From Microtetraspora niveoalba (lineage in GTDB: Bacteria; Actinomycetota; Actinomycetes; Streptosporangiales; Streptosporangiaceae): 64,000 nt of DNA. Shown piece by piece: positions 33,691 to 41,304 of this stretch (position 1 is the first letter of the stretch; each line of letters opens with the position of its first letter). The notes under the pieces are model-generated. The model was not told the origin of the DNA, made no database searches, and saw only the letters and a list, made by a program, of their open reading frames with translations. Location of the stretch: positions 1-64,000 of the forward strand of contig NZ_BBYM01000009.1 in the NCBI RefSeq assembly GCF_001570405.1, given 5' to 3'. A program made the position numbers and the translations under genes.

Positions 33691-35514
33691 ATGACGACGA
33701 CCCCGATCGCCGACTACGCGATGCTCTCCGACCGGCACTCCGCGGCGCTGGTGTCCAAGGACGGCGCCGTCGACTGGTTGTGCCTGCCGCGCTTCGACAG
33801 TCCCTCGGTGTTCGCCGCGATGCTCGACGACGACGCCGGGTCGTGGTCGATCCGCCCGGTCGGGCAGTACCGGGTCTCGCGGCACTACATGGACGCCACG
33901 CTGGTGCTCCAGACGACCTTCGAGACCGCGAGCGGCGCGCTGGTCCTCACCGACGCGCTGGCTACTGGGGGAGACCCGGACCCGCACCGGCTCGGCGCCG
34001 CCGCCCCGCACACGCTGCTGCGCTCGGTCACCTGCGTACGCGGCTCGGCCGAGGTGGAGATCCGCTTCCGGCCGAGGCCCGAGTACGGCCTGGTCACGCC
34101 GCTGCTCTCCCGGGTGGACGGCGGGATCAGGGCGCGCGGCGGCTCCGGCCGGATCGTCCTGTCGTCCCCGGTGGATCTGGAGATCGCCCGGGAGGAGGCC
34201 GCGGCCACGGTCACGCTGGGGGGCGGCGAGGTGCTGCGCTTCGCCCTGTGCTGGGCGGCGCTGGACCAGCCCGAGCCCGGGTTCCGCTCCCCTGAGAAGA
34301 TCGCGGCCGACCTGGAGGCGACCCTGACCTCGTGGCGGGCCTGGTCGAGGGCGCACCAGGCGTACGAGGGGCCGTACCTCGGCCTGGTGCGGCACTCCGG
34401 GCGGGTCCTGCAGGGCCTGAGCTACCAGCCGACGGGCGCGATCGTCGCGGCGGCCACGGCCGCGCTGCCGGAGGCGGCGGGCGGGAAGCGCAACTGGGAC
34501 TACCGGTACGCCTGGATCCGGGACGCGAGCTTCACCATGGACGCGCTGTGGGTGGCGGCCTGCCCCGACGAGGCCGAGGAGTTCTTCTCGTTCATGACGA
34601 CGGCCGCGGCGACGTACGAGCCGGAGCGGGCGCTGCAGATCATGTTCGGCGTGGGCGGCGAGCGCGATCTCACCGAGCGGGAGCTGCCGCACCTGCGCGG
34701 CTGGCGGGACAGTTGGCCGGTCCGCACGGGGAACGGCGCCTGGCGCCAGCCGCAGATCGACGTCTACGGCGCCCTGCTCGGCGCGGCCTCCCGGCTCGCC
34801 GACCAGCTCCCGTGGGCCGACCCGGACGAACGGGCCTTCCTGGCCGCGCTGGCCGACGCCGCCGCCCGCCAGTGGAGCCGCCCCGACCACGGGATCTGGG
34901 AGATCCGCGGCGACCCCCGCCACTACGTGTACTCGAAGGTGATGTGCTGGGTGGCGCTGGACCGGGCGATCGCGCTCGCCGACCGGCTGGACGCGGCCGA
35001 CCGCGTGCCGCGCTGGCGCCGGGCCAGGGACGAGATCCGCCGGGCGGTGCTCCGCGACGGGTGGAACGAGGAGGCGGGCGCCTTCACCCAGGCGTTCGGC
35101 TCGCCGGACCTGGACGCGTCCGTGCTGATGATGCCGATCGTCGGGTTCCTGCCCGCCGACGACCCGCGGATGCTGGCGACCGTCGACGCGGTCGTCGAGC
35201 GGCTCACCGGGGAGAACGGCCTCGTGTACCGGTACCGCGCCGACGACGGCCTGGAGGGCGGGGAGGGCGCGTTCGTGCTCTGCACGTTCTGGCTGGCGCA
35301 GACGCTCGCGCTGGCGGGCCGCGTGGAGCGGGCGTGCGAGGTGTTCGAGAACGCCGTCTCCTACGTCAACGACGTCGGCCTGCTCGCGGAGGAGATCGAT
35401 CCGGCCACCGGCGAGCACCTGGGCAACTTCCCCCAGGCGTTCAGCCACATCGGCCTGGTCAACGCGGCCTGGGCGATCGACGGCGGCCTGGCCGACGGCC
35501 AGATCCTGTGCTGA
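33691..35514 (+). CDS. Glycoside hydrolase family 15 protein (glucoamylase/trehalase type)
   Basis: A 607-residue cytoplasmic enzyme. It begins PIADYAMLSDRHSAALVSKDGAVDWLCLPRFDSPSVFAAML, the normal N-terminal beta-domain of bacterial GH15 proteins. The (alpha/alpha)6 barrel contains KRNWDYRYAWIRDASFTMDAL with an acidic catalytic site, and the second catalytic Glu lies in the ending region LLAEEIDPATGEHLGNFPQAFSHIGLVNAA. GGAGG is 7 nt before ATG 33691. Actinobacterial homologues include trehalases as well as glucoamylases, so substrate is open. Confidence 0.88.
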   Translation: MTTTPIADYAMLSDRHSAALVSKDGAVDWLCLPRFDSPSVFAAMLDDDAGSWSIRPVGQYRVSRHYMDATLVLQTTFETASGALVLTDALATGGDPDPHRLGAAAPHTLLRSVTCVRGSAEVEIRFRPRPEYGLVTPLLSRVDGGIRARGGSGRIVLSSPVDLEIAREEAAATVTLGGGEVLRFALCWAALDQPEPGFRSPEKIAADLEATLTSWRAWSRAHQAYEGPYLGLVRHSGRVLQGLSYQPTGAIVAAATAALPEAAGGKRNWDYRYAWIRDASFTMDALWVAACPDEAEEFFSFMTTAAATYEPERALQIMFGVGGERDLTERELPHLRGWRDSWPVRTGNGAWRQPQIDVYGALLGAASRLADQLPWADPDERAFLAALADAAARQWSRPDHGIWEIRGDPRHYVYSKVMCWVALDRAIALADRLDAADRVPRWRRARDEIRRAVLRDGWNEEAGAFTQAFGSPDLDASVLMMPIVGFLPADDPRMLATVDAVVERLTGENGLVYRYRADDGLEGGEGAFVLCTFWLAQTLALAGRVERACEVFENAVSYVNDVGLLAEEIDPATGEHLGNFPQAFSHIGLVNAAWAIDGGLADGQILC

Positions 35515-35537
35515 CGCCCGGCCGGTCGGGGGCGGCG

Positions 35538-36248
35538 TCAGGCGAGGCACCGCAGGGCGGCCGCGATCTCGGGATCGAGCGGGTGGCCGTCCGGCAGCCT
35601 GCCGACCGTGGCCTCGACGAACTCCGCGTACGGCACGCGCGCGGAGCGGTCACCGACCCGGACGTCCACGTGGTCGCCGGAGCGCTCGGCCCGCGCCCCG
35701 GACCCCTGCTCGCCGAGCACGAACAGCCCGACCCGGACCCGCCACAGCGTGCGCGCCCCGGCCTCCTTCTCGGAGACCGGGGCGCCGACGTCGTCGCCGT
35801 GTGTGGCGTACTCGGAGTCGTAGTGGAAGGTCTGCAGGCCCACCGGGTACGGCCCGGCGGAGGTGGTGAGCGTCGCGTCGCGGCCGAGCGCCCGCATCCG
35901 CTCGCGCGTCTCGGCGTTCTTGTCGCGCCACTCGGCGAGCACATCGCCGACCGGCAGGTCGCGGCGCCGCCGTACGCACCATTCGTTGAAGCCGTTGTAG
36001 CCCCCGCCGACGCCTTCCCGTTCCAGCGCGGCGAAGAGCCGGTCGAGGTCCCCGTCCAGGCAGGCATGGTTGTACAGCTCCTCCCCGGCGAGGTGGCCGA
36101 GGACGTCGCGTACGGACCAGCCCGCGCACCGGGACGGCCTGTGCCATCCCTCGTCGTCGAGCGAGGAGAAGAAGCGGTCCAGCCGGGCGGCCTCGGTGTC
36201 GAAGATGTCGAACGGGTCGAGATCCCGGAGCGGGTCGGTGGTGGTCAT
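35538..36248 (-). CDS. Maleylpyruvate isomerase-type mycothiol-dependent enzyme
   Basis: A 236-residue DinB-fold protein with the MDMPI N-terminal domain (WHRPSRCAGWSVRDVLGHLAGEELYNHACL) carrying the metal-binding His residues, and a C-terminal domain ending in the family-type tail. Such enzymes use mycothiol as cofactor for isomerisation or detoxification. ATG 36248 is preferred over a start 12 codons upstream. It converges on the GH15 gene with a 23-bp gap. Confidence 0.82.
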   Translation of the reverse strand: MTTTDPLRDLDPFDIFDTEAARLDRFFSSLDDEGWHRPSRCAGWSVRDVLGHLAGEELYNHACLDGDLDRLFAALEREGVGGGYNGFNEWCVRRRRDLPVGDVLAEWRDKNAETRERMRALGRDATLTTSAGPYPVGLQTFHYDSEYATHGDDVGAPVSEKEAGARTLWRVRVGLFVLGEQGSGARAERSGDHVDVRVGDRSARVPYAEFVEATVGRLPDGHPLDPEIAAALRCLA

Positions 36249-36404
36249 GGGACACGACCTACCCGCCGGCCCGCCGGGTCTCACTGCCGTCGCCCCGGCG
36301 CCGAGGCGCCCTCCCGTGCCCGCGTACCCGGCGGAAGGTCGGTTGACGACCGGTGGTTTTCCGGGTGGGGCCGTACGGGCGGGCGCCTTCGGCGGTCGGA
36401 TCGG

Positions 36405-36869
36405 TCAGCGGTGGGCGTGGGTCTCGGTGCCGAACCGCGGCGTGTGCCGCTTCGCGGCGGTCATGCCGGTCGACATGTTGGCGAGGCCCAGCAGCAGGAT
36501 GATCGCGCCGACGACCACGTTGCTGATGATGACTCCGGGACGGTTGTTCGGGCCGCTGACCACCCACGGAGAGATGATCGTCCACACCCCGACGACGGGG
36601 GCGACCCAGGCCAGACCGTAGGTCCGGCCGTACGCGGAGCTGTAGCCCAGCGCCAGGAGCGCGACCAGGATCCCCGTGATCAGGTTGTTGACCGTGATGT
36701 CGGTGAGGGTCCTGAAGCCGACGATCCATGGCGACACCGCCAGGTATATGCCGGCGAGCAGCGTGAGCCCGTCCGTCAGCTGGGCCGTCGGATTCGCGGC
36801 GGCTGCCTCGTATCGGGCGCGCATCTGCATGATGTCAGGATGCTGCCCGATGTCCGTACTGTGCGACAT
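36405..36869 (-). CDS. SPW-repeat membrane protein
   Basis: A 154-residue protein with four hydrophobic segments arranged as two SPW repeats (LAGIYLAVSPWIVGF and VVGVWTIISPWVVSG). ATG 36869 has GGAGGGG upstream. SPW proteins are small actinobacterial membrane proteins of unknown function often associated with stress genes, as here. Confidence 0.88.
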   Translation of the reverse strand: MSHSTDIGQHPDIMQMRARYEAAAANPTAQLTDGLTLLAGIYLAVSPWIVGFRTLTDITVNNLITGILVALLALGYSSAYGRTYGLAWVAPVVGVWTIISPWVVSGPNNRPGVIISNVVVGAIILLLGLANMSTGMTAAKRHTPRFGTETHAHR

Positions 36870-37305
36870 GTTGCGCACCCCCTCCGGGGATGAGACGAAC
36901 ACCTTCCATTCTAAGTCCGCTACTTCCCCCGAATTCCGATTTATGCATTTAAGTCCGGATGGATTCCAGCGGATTTCCAGCGAGGTCGATGGTGTTTCTG
37001 AGGTGTTTGTGACCGCAGGGTCCTCCGGGGTGACGCCGGGGCGCGGGAAGGGCGCGGCGTGTCCCCTGTGTTTCAGCTAGTTTCAGGCGGCGGGCGCCCG
37101 GCCCGGGACGCCCGTCTCGGCCGGGCGGGACGGGTGATCCGCTGCCCGAACTGGGGGAATGTCCCTTGGTCCCGGGATGGTGTGAATTTTCGTGTGATTT
37201 CCGGGGTAATAGCCGCATCGCGCAGTGTGGCCGACAATTCACGTGCGCGTGGCGCTGCCGTATGGTGGTTGTGGGAGCGCTCCCACAGCTGCTAAGGAGG
37301 CGGAC
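36870..37305. other. Long upstream region of the anti-sigma-type ATPase gene
   Basis: No convincing gene is seen in these 436 bp. Positions 36900-36960 are AT-rich and could hold the SPW gene promoter. A weak stress-type promoter, ATTT (37186-37189) N14 GGGTA (37204-37208), reads rightward toward the ATPase gene. The main feature is the palindrome at 37270-37287. Confidence 0.5.
37270..37287. promoter_or_regulatory. Perfect 18-bp CebR-type palindrome
   Basis: TGTGGGAGCGCTCCCACA is a perfect palindrome containing the exact 14-bp CebR consensus TGGGAGCGCTCCCA. It sits seven bases before the AAGGAGG ribosome-binding site of the ATPase gene, where a bound repressor would block transcription. It matches the consensus better than the sites before cebE in this same window. 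Confidence 0.8.
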
Positions 37306-37800
37306 GTGGTCCTTCCCTTCGTGATGGAGCCGCTGGAAGCGGCGTCGCCGCGCACGGCGGAGTGCCTGCTACCCGCGACGGGCCCCGGCGTCGCCGCCGC
37401 CCGCGCGCTCGTCCGGCGCGAGCTTCCCCTGTGGGGAGCCCGGTCGCTGGTCGACGACTGCGAGCTCATCGTCGGCGAGCTCGCCGCCAACGTCGTACGG
37501 CACGGCGGCTCCGCGTTCACCCTGCGCCTGGCCGGCGACGGCCGCCTGGTCCGCGGCGAGGTCTTCGACCCGGGCGAGGGCGTCCCCCGGCCGCGGGCCT
37601 GCGGCCCCGACGCGACCGGCGGGCGTGGGTTGCTCATCGTCGGCGGCCTCGCCCTCGACTGGGGCGTCAGGCCGGGCCGCTACGGGAAGACGGTGTGGTT
37701 CGTCGTCGGCGACGCCGACCCCGCCCCGGGTCACCCGGTCCTGCGGGACCGTTTCCCGCTGGCCGACCGGACCCGCCCCCGCGCGCTCGGGCTCCCCTGA
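37306..37800 (+). CDS. RsbW-like ATP-binding protein (anti-sigma/regulatory kinase type)
   Basis: A 164-residue HATPase_c_2 protein. The N box is DDCELIVGELAANVVRHGG, the G1 box DPGEGVPRPRAC and the G2 box GGRGLLIVGGLALDWGVR, as in stand-alone regulatory ATPases of actinobacteria. AGGAGG lies 5 nt before GTG 37306. Relatives act as anti-sigma factors or serine kinases in partner switching, or pair with XRE/DUF397 genes. No anti-anti-sigma or sigma gene is adjacent, but the following 11 kb carry stress-type promoters. It lies behind a CebR-type operator. Confidence 0.85.
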   Translation: MVLPFVMEPLEAASPRTAECLLPATGPGVAAARALVRRELPLWGARSLVDDCELIVGELAANVVRHGGSAFTLRLAGDGRLVRGEVFDPGEGVPRPRACGPDATGGRGLLIVGGLALDWGVRPGRYGKTVWFVVGDADPAPGHPVLRDRFPLADRTRPRALGLP

Positions 37801-37871
37801 GCCGGGTCTCCCACGTTTGGGCTCCGCCCGGGGGATAGGAGTGATCTGTGGGTCCCGATCCGCGGGAACCC

Positions 37872-37916
37872 GAGAGGCAGGAGCCCGAGAGGCAGGAGCC
37901 CGAGAGGCAGGAGCCC
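37872..37916 (+). repeat. Tandem 15-bp repeat in the chaB leader
   Basis: Three perfect copies of GAGAGGCAGGAGCCC are followed by a decayed fourth. Each copy contains AGGAG, a ribosome-binding-like element. In the chaB frame the array reads as REAGA repeats and stays open back to a GTG at 37841. Confidence 0.8.
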
Positions 37917-37936
37917 GAGAAAGGAGAGCCGCACGC

Positions 37937-38335
37937 ATGCCAGGTCGCGAGGAACTCCCGTCCACGCTGGAGCGCTCGGCCAAGGACGCGCAGGAGACGT
38001 GGATCAAGGCCCACGACTCCGCCGTCGAGACGTATGGCGAGGGCCAGCGGGCCCACCGGACCGCGTACGCCGCGCTGAAGCACTCGTTCGAGAAGGTGGG
38101 CGACCACTGGGAGAAGAAGGCCAAGCGCGGCCCGTCCGACGCGCAGGCGCGCAAGGGCACGCCCAAGCCGGGGAAGACCGCCGAGGGAGTGGACGCCAAC
38201 GCGTCCAAGCGGCACCTTTACGAGACCGCCGCCCGTCTGGACGTCAAGGGCAGATCCTCGATGTCGAAGGGCGAGCTGGTCGACGCGATCGAGAAGGCCA
38301 ACCGCCGGGCCACCGCGCGGGCCCGGGAACGCTGA
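37937..38335 (+). CDS. ChaB-family protein
   Basis: A 132-residue charged protein with the ChaB domain (LPSTLERSAKDAQETWIKAHDSAVETYG, AYAALKHSFEKVGDHWEKK) and a C-terminal Rho-N/SAP-like helix pair (ASKRHLYETAARLDVKGRSSMSKGELVDAIEKAN). ATG 37937 with GGAG upstream is chosen; an N-extended form from GTG 37841 through the tandem repeat is conceivable. ChaB proteins are often stress associated; function unproven. Confidence 0.85.
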   Translation: MPGREELPSTLERSAKDAQETWIKAHDSAVETYGEGQRAHRTAYAALKHSFEKVGDHWEKKAKRGPSDAQARKGTPKPGKTAEGVDANASKRHLYETAARLDVKGRSSMSKGELVDAIEKANRRATARARER

Positions 38336-38356
38336 CCCGCGCCGGCCCCGGCGCGC

Positions 38357-38390
38357 GGGAGCCCGGGCGGCGCGCTCCGCCCGGGCTCCC
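38357..38390. terminator. Bidirectional hairpin between convergent genes
   Basis: GGGAGCCCGGGCGG and its exact complement form a 14-bp stem with loop CGCGCT, between the chaB stop and the convergent small membrane protein gene. Confidence 0.75.
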
Positions 38391-38405
38391 TCATGGGCGT
38401 GAAGG

Positions 38406-38696
38406 TCACCCCCGCGACTCCGGGCCGACGCCGAGCCGCCGCTGGCGGCGCAGTGCGAGGGCGATGTCGGCGACGACGATGATCGCGACGAAGCCGGCCG
38501 CGCCGAACACCCACCAGACACGGGTCAGCGCACCGGTGAGCGCGACGCCGAAGCACAGCACCAGGAGAAACGCGCCGATCAGGATGTGGATGACGTCGCG
38601 CGGCGTCGCGGGCACGCGGGTGATCCCCTTCTCGGACTCCTGTTCCGGGGTGAAGCGGGGTTCCTTGGGATAGCTGCTGCGGGGTTCCTCGGACAT
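38406..38696 (-). CDS. Small two-helix membrane protein
   Basis: A 96-residue protein with a charged N-terminus (SEEPRSSYPKEPRFTPEQESEKG) and two membrane segments (DVIHILIGAFLLVLCFGVALTGAL and VWWVFGAAGFVAIIVVADIALAL). ATG 38696 begins 9 bp after the hldE stop, so it is probably in the same transcript. I do not recognise a named family with certainty. Confidence 0.7.
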   Translation of the reverse strand: MSEEPRSSYPKEPRFTPEQESEKGITRVPATPRDVIHILIGAFLLVLCFGVALTGALTRVWWVFGAAGFVAIIVVADIALALRRQRRLGVGPESRG

Positions 38697-38705
38697 GCGG
38701 CCCAC

Positions 38706-40124
38706 CTACCCTCGGATCCGGTTGACTATCGCGGTCGTGGAGCGGTCCTGGACGTAGCCGAGCACCCGCACCTCGCCGCCCAGCTCCCTGACCAGCTCCG
38801 CCTCCGGCAGCAGGTCGGGGTGGTAGTCGCCGCCCTTCACGTAGACGTCCGGGCGGACCAGGCGCAGCAGCTCCTCGGGCGTGTCGCCGTCGAAGACCGT
38901 GATGTGGTCGACGCAGCCGAGCGCGGCCAGCACCGCCACCCGGTCCTCGCACGAGTTGATCGGCCGGTCGGGCCCCTTCAGACGGGCCACGCTGTCGTCG
39001 CCGTTGACGGCCACGACCAGCACGTCGCCGAGCCCCGCCGCCTCCTCCAGGCAGGCCACGTGCCCCCGGTGCAGCACGTCGAAGCAGCCGTTGGTGAAGA
39101 CGACCCGCCGGCCGAGCGCCCGCTCCTCGGCGACCAGCTCGGCCAGCCGCGCGGCGGACACCGCGCCGCGCCGCCGCAGGGCGCGGAGCAGGTCGTCCCG
39201 GCAGCAGACCGCCGTGCCGGGGCGGCGCACCACGACCCCGGCCGCGGCCTGCGCGAGGTCGGCGGCGATCTCCTCGCCCGCCCCCGCGGCGAGGGCGAGG
39301 GCGAACGCCGCCGTGAACGTGTCCCCGGCGCCGGTGCTCATCTGGTCGGGCGCCGGCGTCGCCCGGGTCCGGTACGGCTCCCGCCCCCTCCGGTGCAGCA
39401 GCGCGCCCTCGCCGTCGAGGGTCGTGACGACGCGCCGGGCGCCGGTCTCGTCGAGCAGCCGCTGGGAGCGGGCGGTGAGAAACGCGACACGGTCCCCCTC
39501 CTGCTCCGGCTCCCCGAGCAGCCGCAGCACCTCGCGGAAGTTGGGCAGCACGGCGGCGGGGCGGCACTCGCGCCAGGGGCCGACCTCGTGGGCGTCGACC
39601 ACGAGGTCGAGCCGCAGGTCGAGCAGCGCCCGCCGTACGGCCGGGGTGCAGACCCCGGCGCCGTAGTCGCAGACGACGACCACGTCCGCGCCGGGCCCCA
39701 GCTCGCGAATCCGCTCGATGAGCTCGCGTTCCGCGCTTTCGGGGATCGGGGACCTGTCCTCCTCGTCGTAGCGGGCGACGATCTGGCTTCCGGTCACGAC
39801 GCGGCGCTTGACGGCCGTCCGCCGGTTCCGGCAGATCGCCAGGCCGTCCACGCCGTGGCTCATGAGGGACGCGTTGAGTGTGGCGCCCGCCGGGTCCGCG
39901 CCGGTGACGCCCAGCATGTGGACGTGGGCGCCGAGGGCGGCGAGGTTCACCGCGGCGTTCGCCGCGCCGCCGGGCTGGTCGTCGATCGCCTCCAGGGTCA
40001 CGACGGGAACCGGTGCCTCCTGGGCCATCCGGGTGCTGCTTCCCCGGAGCCAGGAGTCGAGCATGACGTCCCCGACCACCACGGCGGTCAGATCACCGAA
40101 TCGGGCCACGATGTCTTCCGTCAT
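38706..40124 (-). CDS. hldE: Bifunctional heptose kinase/nucleotidyltransferase (HldE-like)
   Basis: A 472-residue fusion. Residues 1-310 are a PfkB-type kinase (VVVGDVMLDSWLRGSS, QPGGAANAAVNLAALGA, STGAGDTFTAAFALALAAG). Residues 335-472 are a cytidylyltransferase-fold domain (VVFTNGCFDVLHRGHVACLEEA, VKGGDYHPDLLPE, DRSTTAIVNRI). In Gram-negatives HldE makes ADP-heptose for lipopolysaccharide. Here it faces a family 9 glycosyltransferase across a 129-bp divergent promoter, so a heptose-containing glycan is plausible. A stress-type promoter lies 10 nt before its start. Confidence 0.88.
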   Translation of the reverse strand: MTEDIVARFGDLTAVVVGDVMLDSWLRGSSTRMAQEAPVPVVTLEAIDDQPGGAANAAVNLAALGAHVHMLGVTGADPAGATLNASLMSHGVDGLAICRNRRTAVKRRVVTGSQIVARYDEEDRSPIPESAERELIERIRELGPGADVVVVCDYGAGVCTPAVRRALLDLRLDLVVDAHEVGPWRECRPAAVLPNFREVLRLLGEPEQEGDRVAFLTARSQRLLDETGARRVVTTLDGEGALLHRRGREPYRTRATPAPDQMSTGAGDTFTAAFALALAAGAGEEIAADLAQAAAGVVVRRPGTAVCCRDDLLRALRRRGAVSAARLAELVAEERALGRRVVFTNGCFDVLHRGHVACLEEAAGLGDVLVVAVNGDDSVARLKGPDRPINSCEDRVAVLAALGCVDHITVFDGDTPEELLRLVRPDVYVKGGDYHPDLLPEAELVRELGGEVRVLGYVQDRSTTAIVNRIRG

Positions 40125-40134
40125 GAGAAGCGGC

Positions 40135-40158
40135 TACCCCGCGAAGTGGAGTGAAAAC
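40135..40158 (-). promoter_or_regulatory. Stress-sigma-type promoter of hldE
   Basis: On the minus strand GTTT (40158-40155), 15 bp, GGGTA (40139-40135), then exactly 10 nt to the ATG at 40124. This matches the actinobacterial SigB/SigF-like consensus GTTT-N14-16-GGGTA. Transcription would start within a few bases of the ATG. Confidence 0.7.
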
Positions 40159-40195
40159 AGCGTGAAACCGGGATAAAACAGGGGAAAGCGGGATG

Positions 40196-40219
40196 GTTTG
40201 TCCCTTTGTGGTCCGGGTA
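40196..40219 (+). promoter_or_regulatory. Stress-sigma-type promoter of the glycosyltransferase gene
   Basis: GTTT (40196-40199), 15 bp, GGGTA (40215-40219). It is divergent from the hldE promoter, so both genes would respond to the same sigma factor. Confidence 0.7.
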
Positions 40220-40230
40220 GCCGCCTCCCC

Positions 40231-40257
40231 GTGTCCCAGCCCGGAATGTCCCCATGA
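40231..40257 (+). CDS. Possible 8-codon leader peptide before the glycosyltransferase gene
   Basis: GTG 40231 begins 11 nt after the GGGTA box and opens an 8-codon frame (VSQPGMSP) whose TGA overlaps the ATG of the glycosyltransferase gene as ATGA. Translation of the leader could deliver ribosomes to that start, which has no clear ribosome-binding site. Purely positional evidence. Confidence 0.3.
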   Translation: MSQPGMSP

Positions 40258-41303
40258 CCAGCCTCCTCGTCGACGGCGTCGACCGGATCGCGGTGCTCCG
40301 GGCCAACGCCCTCGGCGACTTCCTCCTCACGCTGCCCGCCCTGGAGGCGCTGAAGCGGGCCTATCCGGCGGCGCGGCTGACCCTGCTCGGCCGCGACTGG
40401 CACGCCCGGTTCCTGCGCGGCCGTCCCGGACCCGTTGACGACGTCGTCGCGCTGCCGCCGATCTCCGGCGTCTCCGCCCCGCCCGGCGAGGGAGCCGCCC
40501 CCGGCCACGTCTACGACGAGCTGCGCGGACGCTTCGACCTCGCCGTCCAGATGCACGGCGGAGGCCGCAACTCCAACCCGTTCCTGCGGCGGCTGGGCGC
40601 CCGGCTGACCGTGGGACTCCGCACGCCGGACGCCGAGCCGCTCGACCGCTGGGTGCCGTACGTCCACTACCAGCACGAGACGCTCCGCTATCTGGAGGTG
40701 GCCCGGCTGGTCGGCGCGGACGGCTGCTCCCTGGAGCCCCGGGTGGCGGTCACCCGGGCCGACTGGGCCGAGCTGAGCAGGGTGGTCGGCCCGCTGCCGC
40801 GCGGCGTGGTCGCCGTCCACCCGGGCGCGAACGACGCGCGCCGCCGGTGGCCTCCCGAGCGCTTCGCCGCCGTCGCCGACCGGCTCGGCCGTCCCGTCGT
40901 CGTCACCGGCACCGGGCCGGAACGCGGCATCGTCGAACGGGTCGTGCGCGAGATGCGCCGCCCCGCCGTCCCCGTCGTCGGCGAGTTGTCGCTCGGCGGG
41001 CTCGCCGCGCTGTACGCCGCCTGCGACCTGCTGATCGCCAACGACACCGGACCGCGCCACCTGGCCGCCGCCACCGGCACGCCCACCGTCGCCGTCTTCC
41101 TGTGCGGGAACCTGGTCAACGCCGGGCCGCTCTCCCGCAGCCACCACCGGCCGCTGATCTCGTGGACCACCGCCTGCCCCGTCTGCGGCGCCGACGGGAC
41201 CGACCCGTACGGCGAGCCCTGCGGGCACCGCGTTTCATGGGTGGGCGACGTGACCGTGGACGACGTGCTCGACCAGGCCCGCGACCTCCTGGGATGGCGC
41301 TGA
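40254..41303 (+). CDS. Family 9 glycosyltransferase (heptosyltransferase-like)
   Basis: A 349-residue GT-B enzyme of the ADP-heptose:LPS heptosyltransferase family. N-terminal motif IAVLRANALGDFLLTLPALEALKRAYP, nucleotide-binding VAVHPGANDARRRWPPERFAAVADRL, and LIANDTGPRHLAAATGTPTVAVF. Near the C-terminus is a Cys-containing segment (CPVCGADGTDPYGEPCGHR). With HldE opposite, transfer of a heptose to a cell-surface or secreted glycan is likely. It is followed after 1 bp by the topoisomerase gene. Confidence 0.85.
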   Translation: MTSLLVDGVDRIAVLRANALGDFLLTLPALEALKRAYPAARLTLLGRDWHARFLRGRPGPVDDVVALPPISGVSAPPGEGAAPGHVYDELRGRFDLAVQMHGGGRNSNPFLRRLGARLTVGLRTPDAEPLDRWVPYVHYQHETLRYLEVARLVGADGCSLEPRVAVTRADWAELSRVVGPLPRGVVAVHPGANDARRRWPPERFAAVADRLGRPVVVTGTGPERGIVERVVREMRRPAVPVVGELSLGGLAALYAACDLLIANDTGPRHLAAATGTPTVAVFLCGNLVNAGPLSRSHHRPLISWTTACPVCGADGTDPYGEPCGHRVSWVGDVTVDDVLDQARDLLGWR

Positions 41304-41304
41304 G

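Noticed and set aside
36405-36900. Stress-sigma promoter for the SPW gene (GTTC near 36900)
   Set aside because: The matching -10 would be GGGGT or GGGTG with wrong spacing, so it does not fit the motif seen at the other sites.
37872-37916. CRISPR-like array
   Set aside because: Units are contiguous 15-mers without spacers and no cas genes are nearby.
38706-41303. Lipopolysaccharide biosynthesis locus implying a Gram-negative host
   Set aside because: All surrounding families are actinobacterial (GPGG, SPW, mycothiol, F420), and no other LPS genes are present; HldE/GT9 pairs occur in some Gram-positives.
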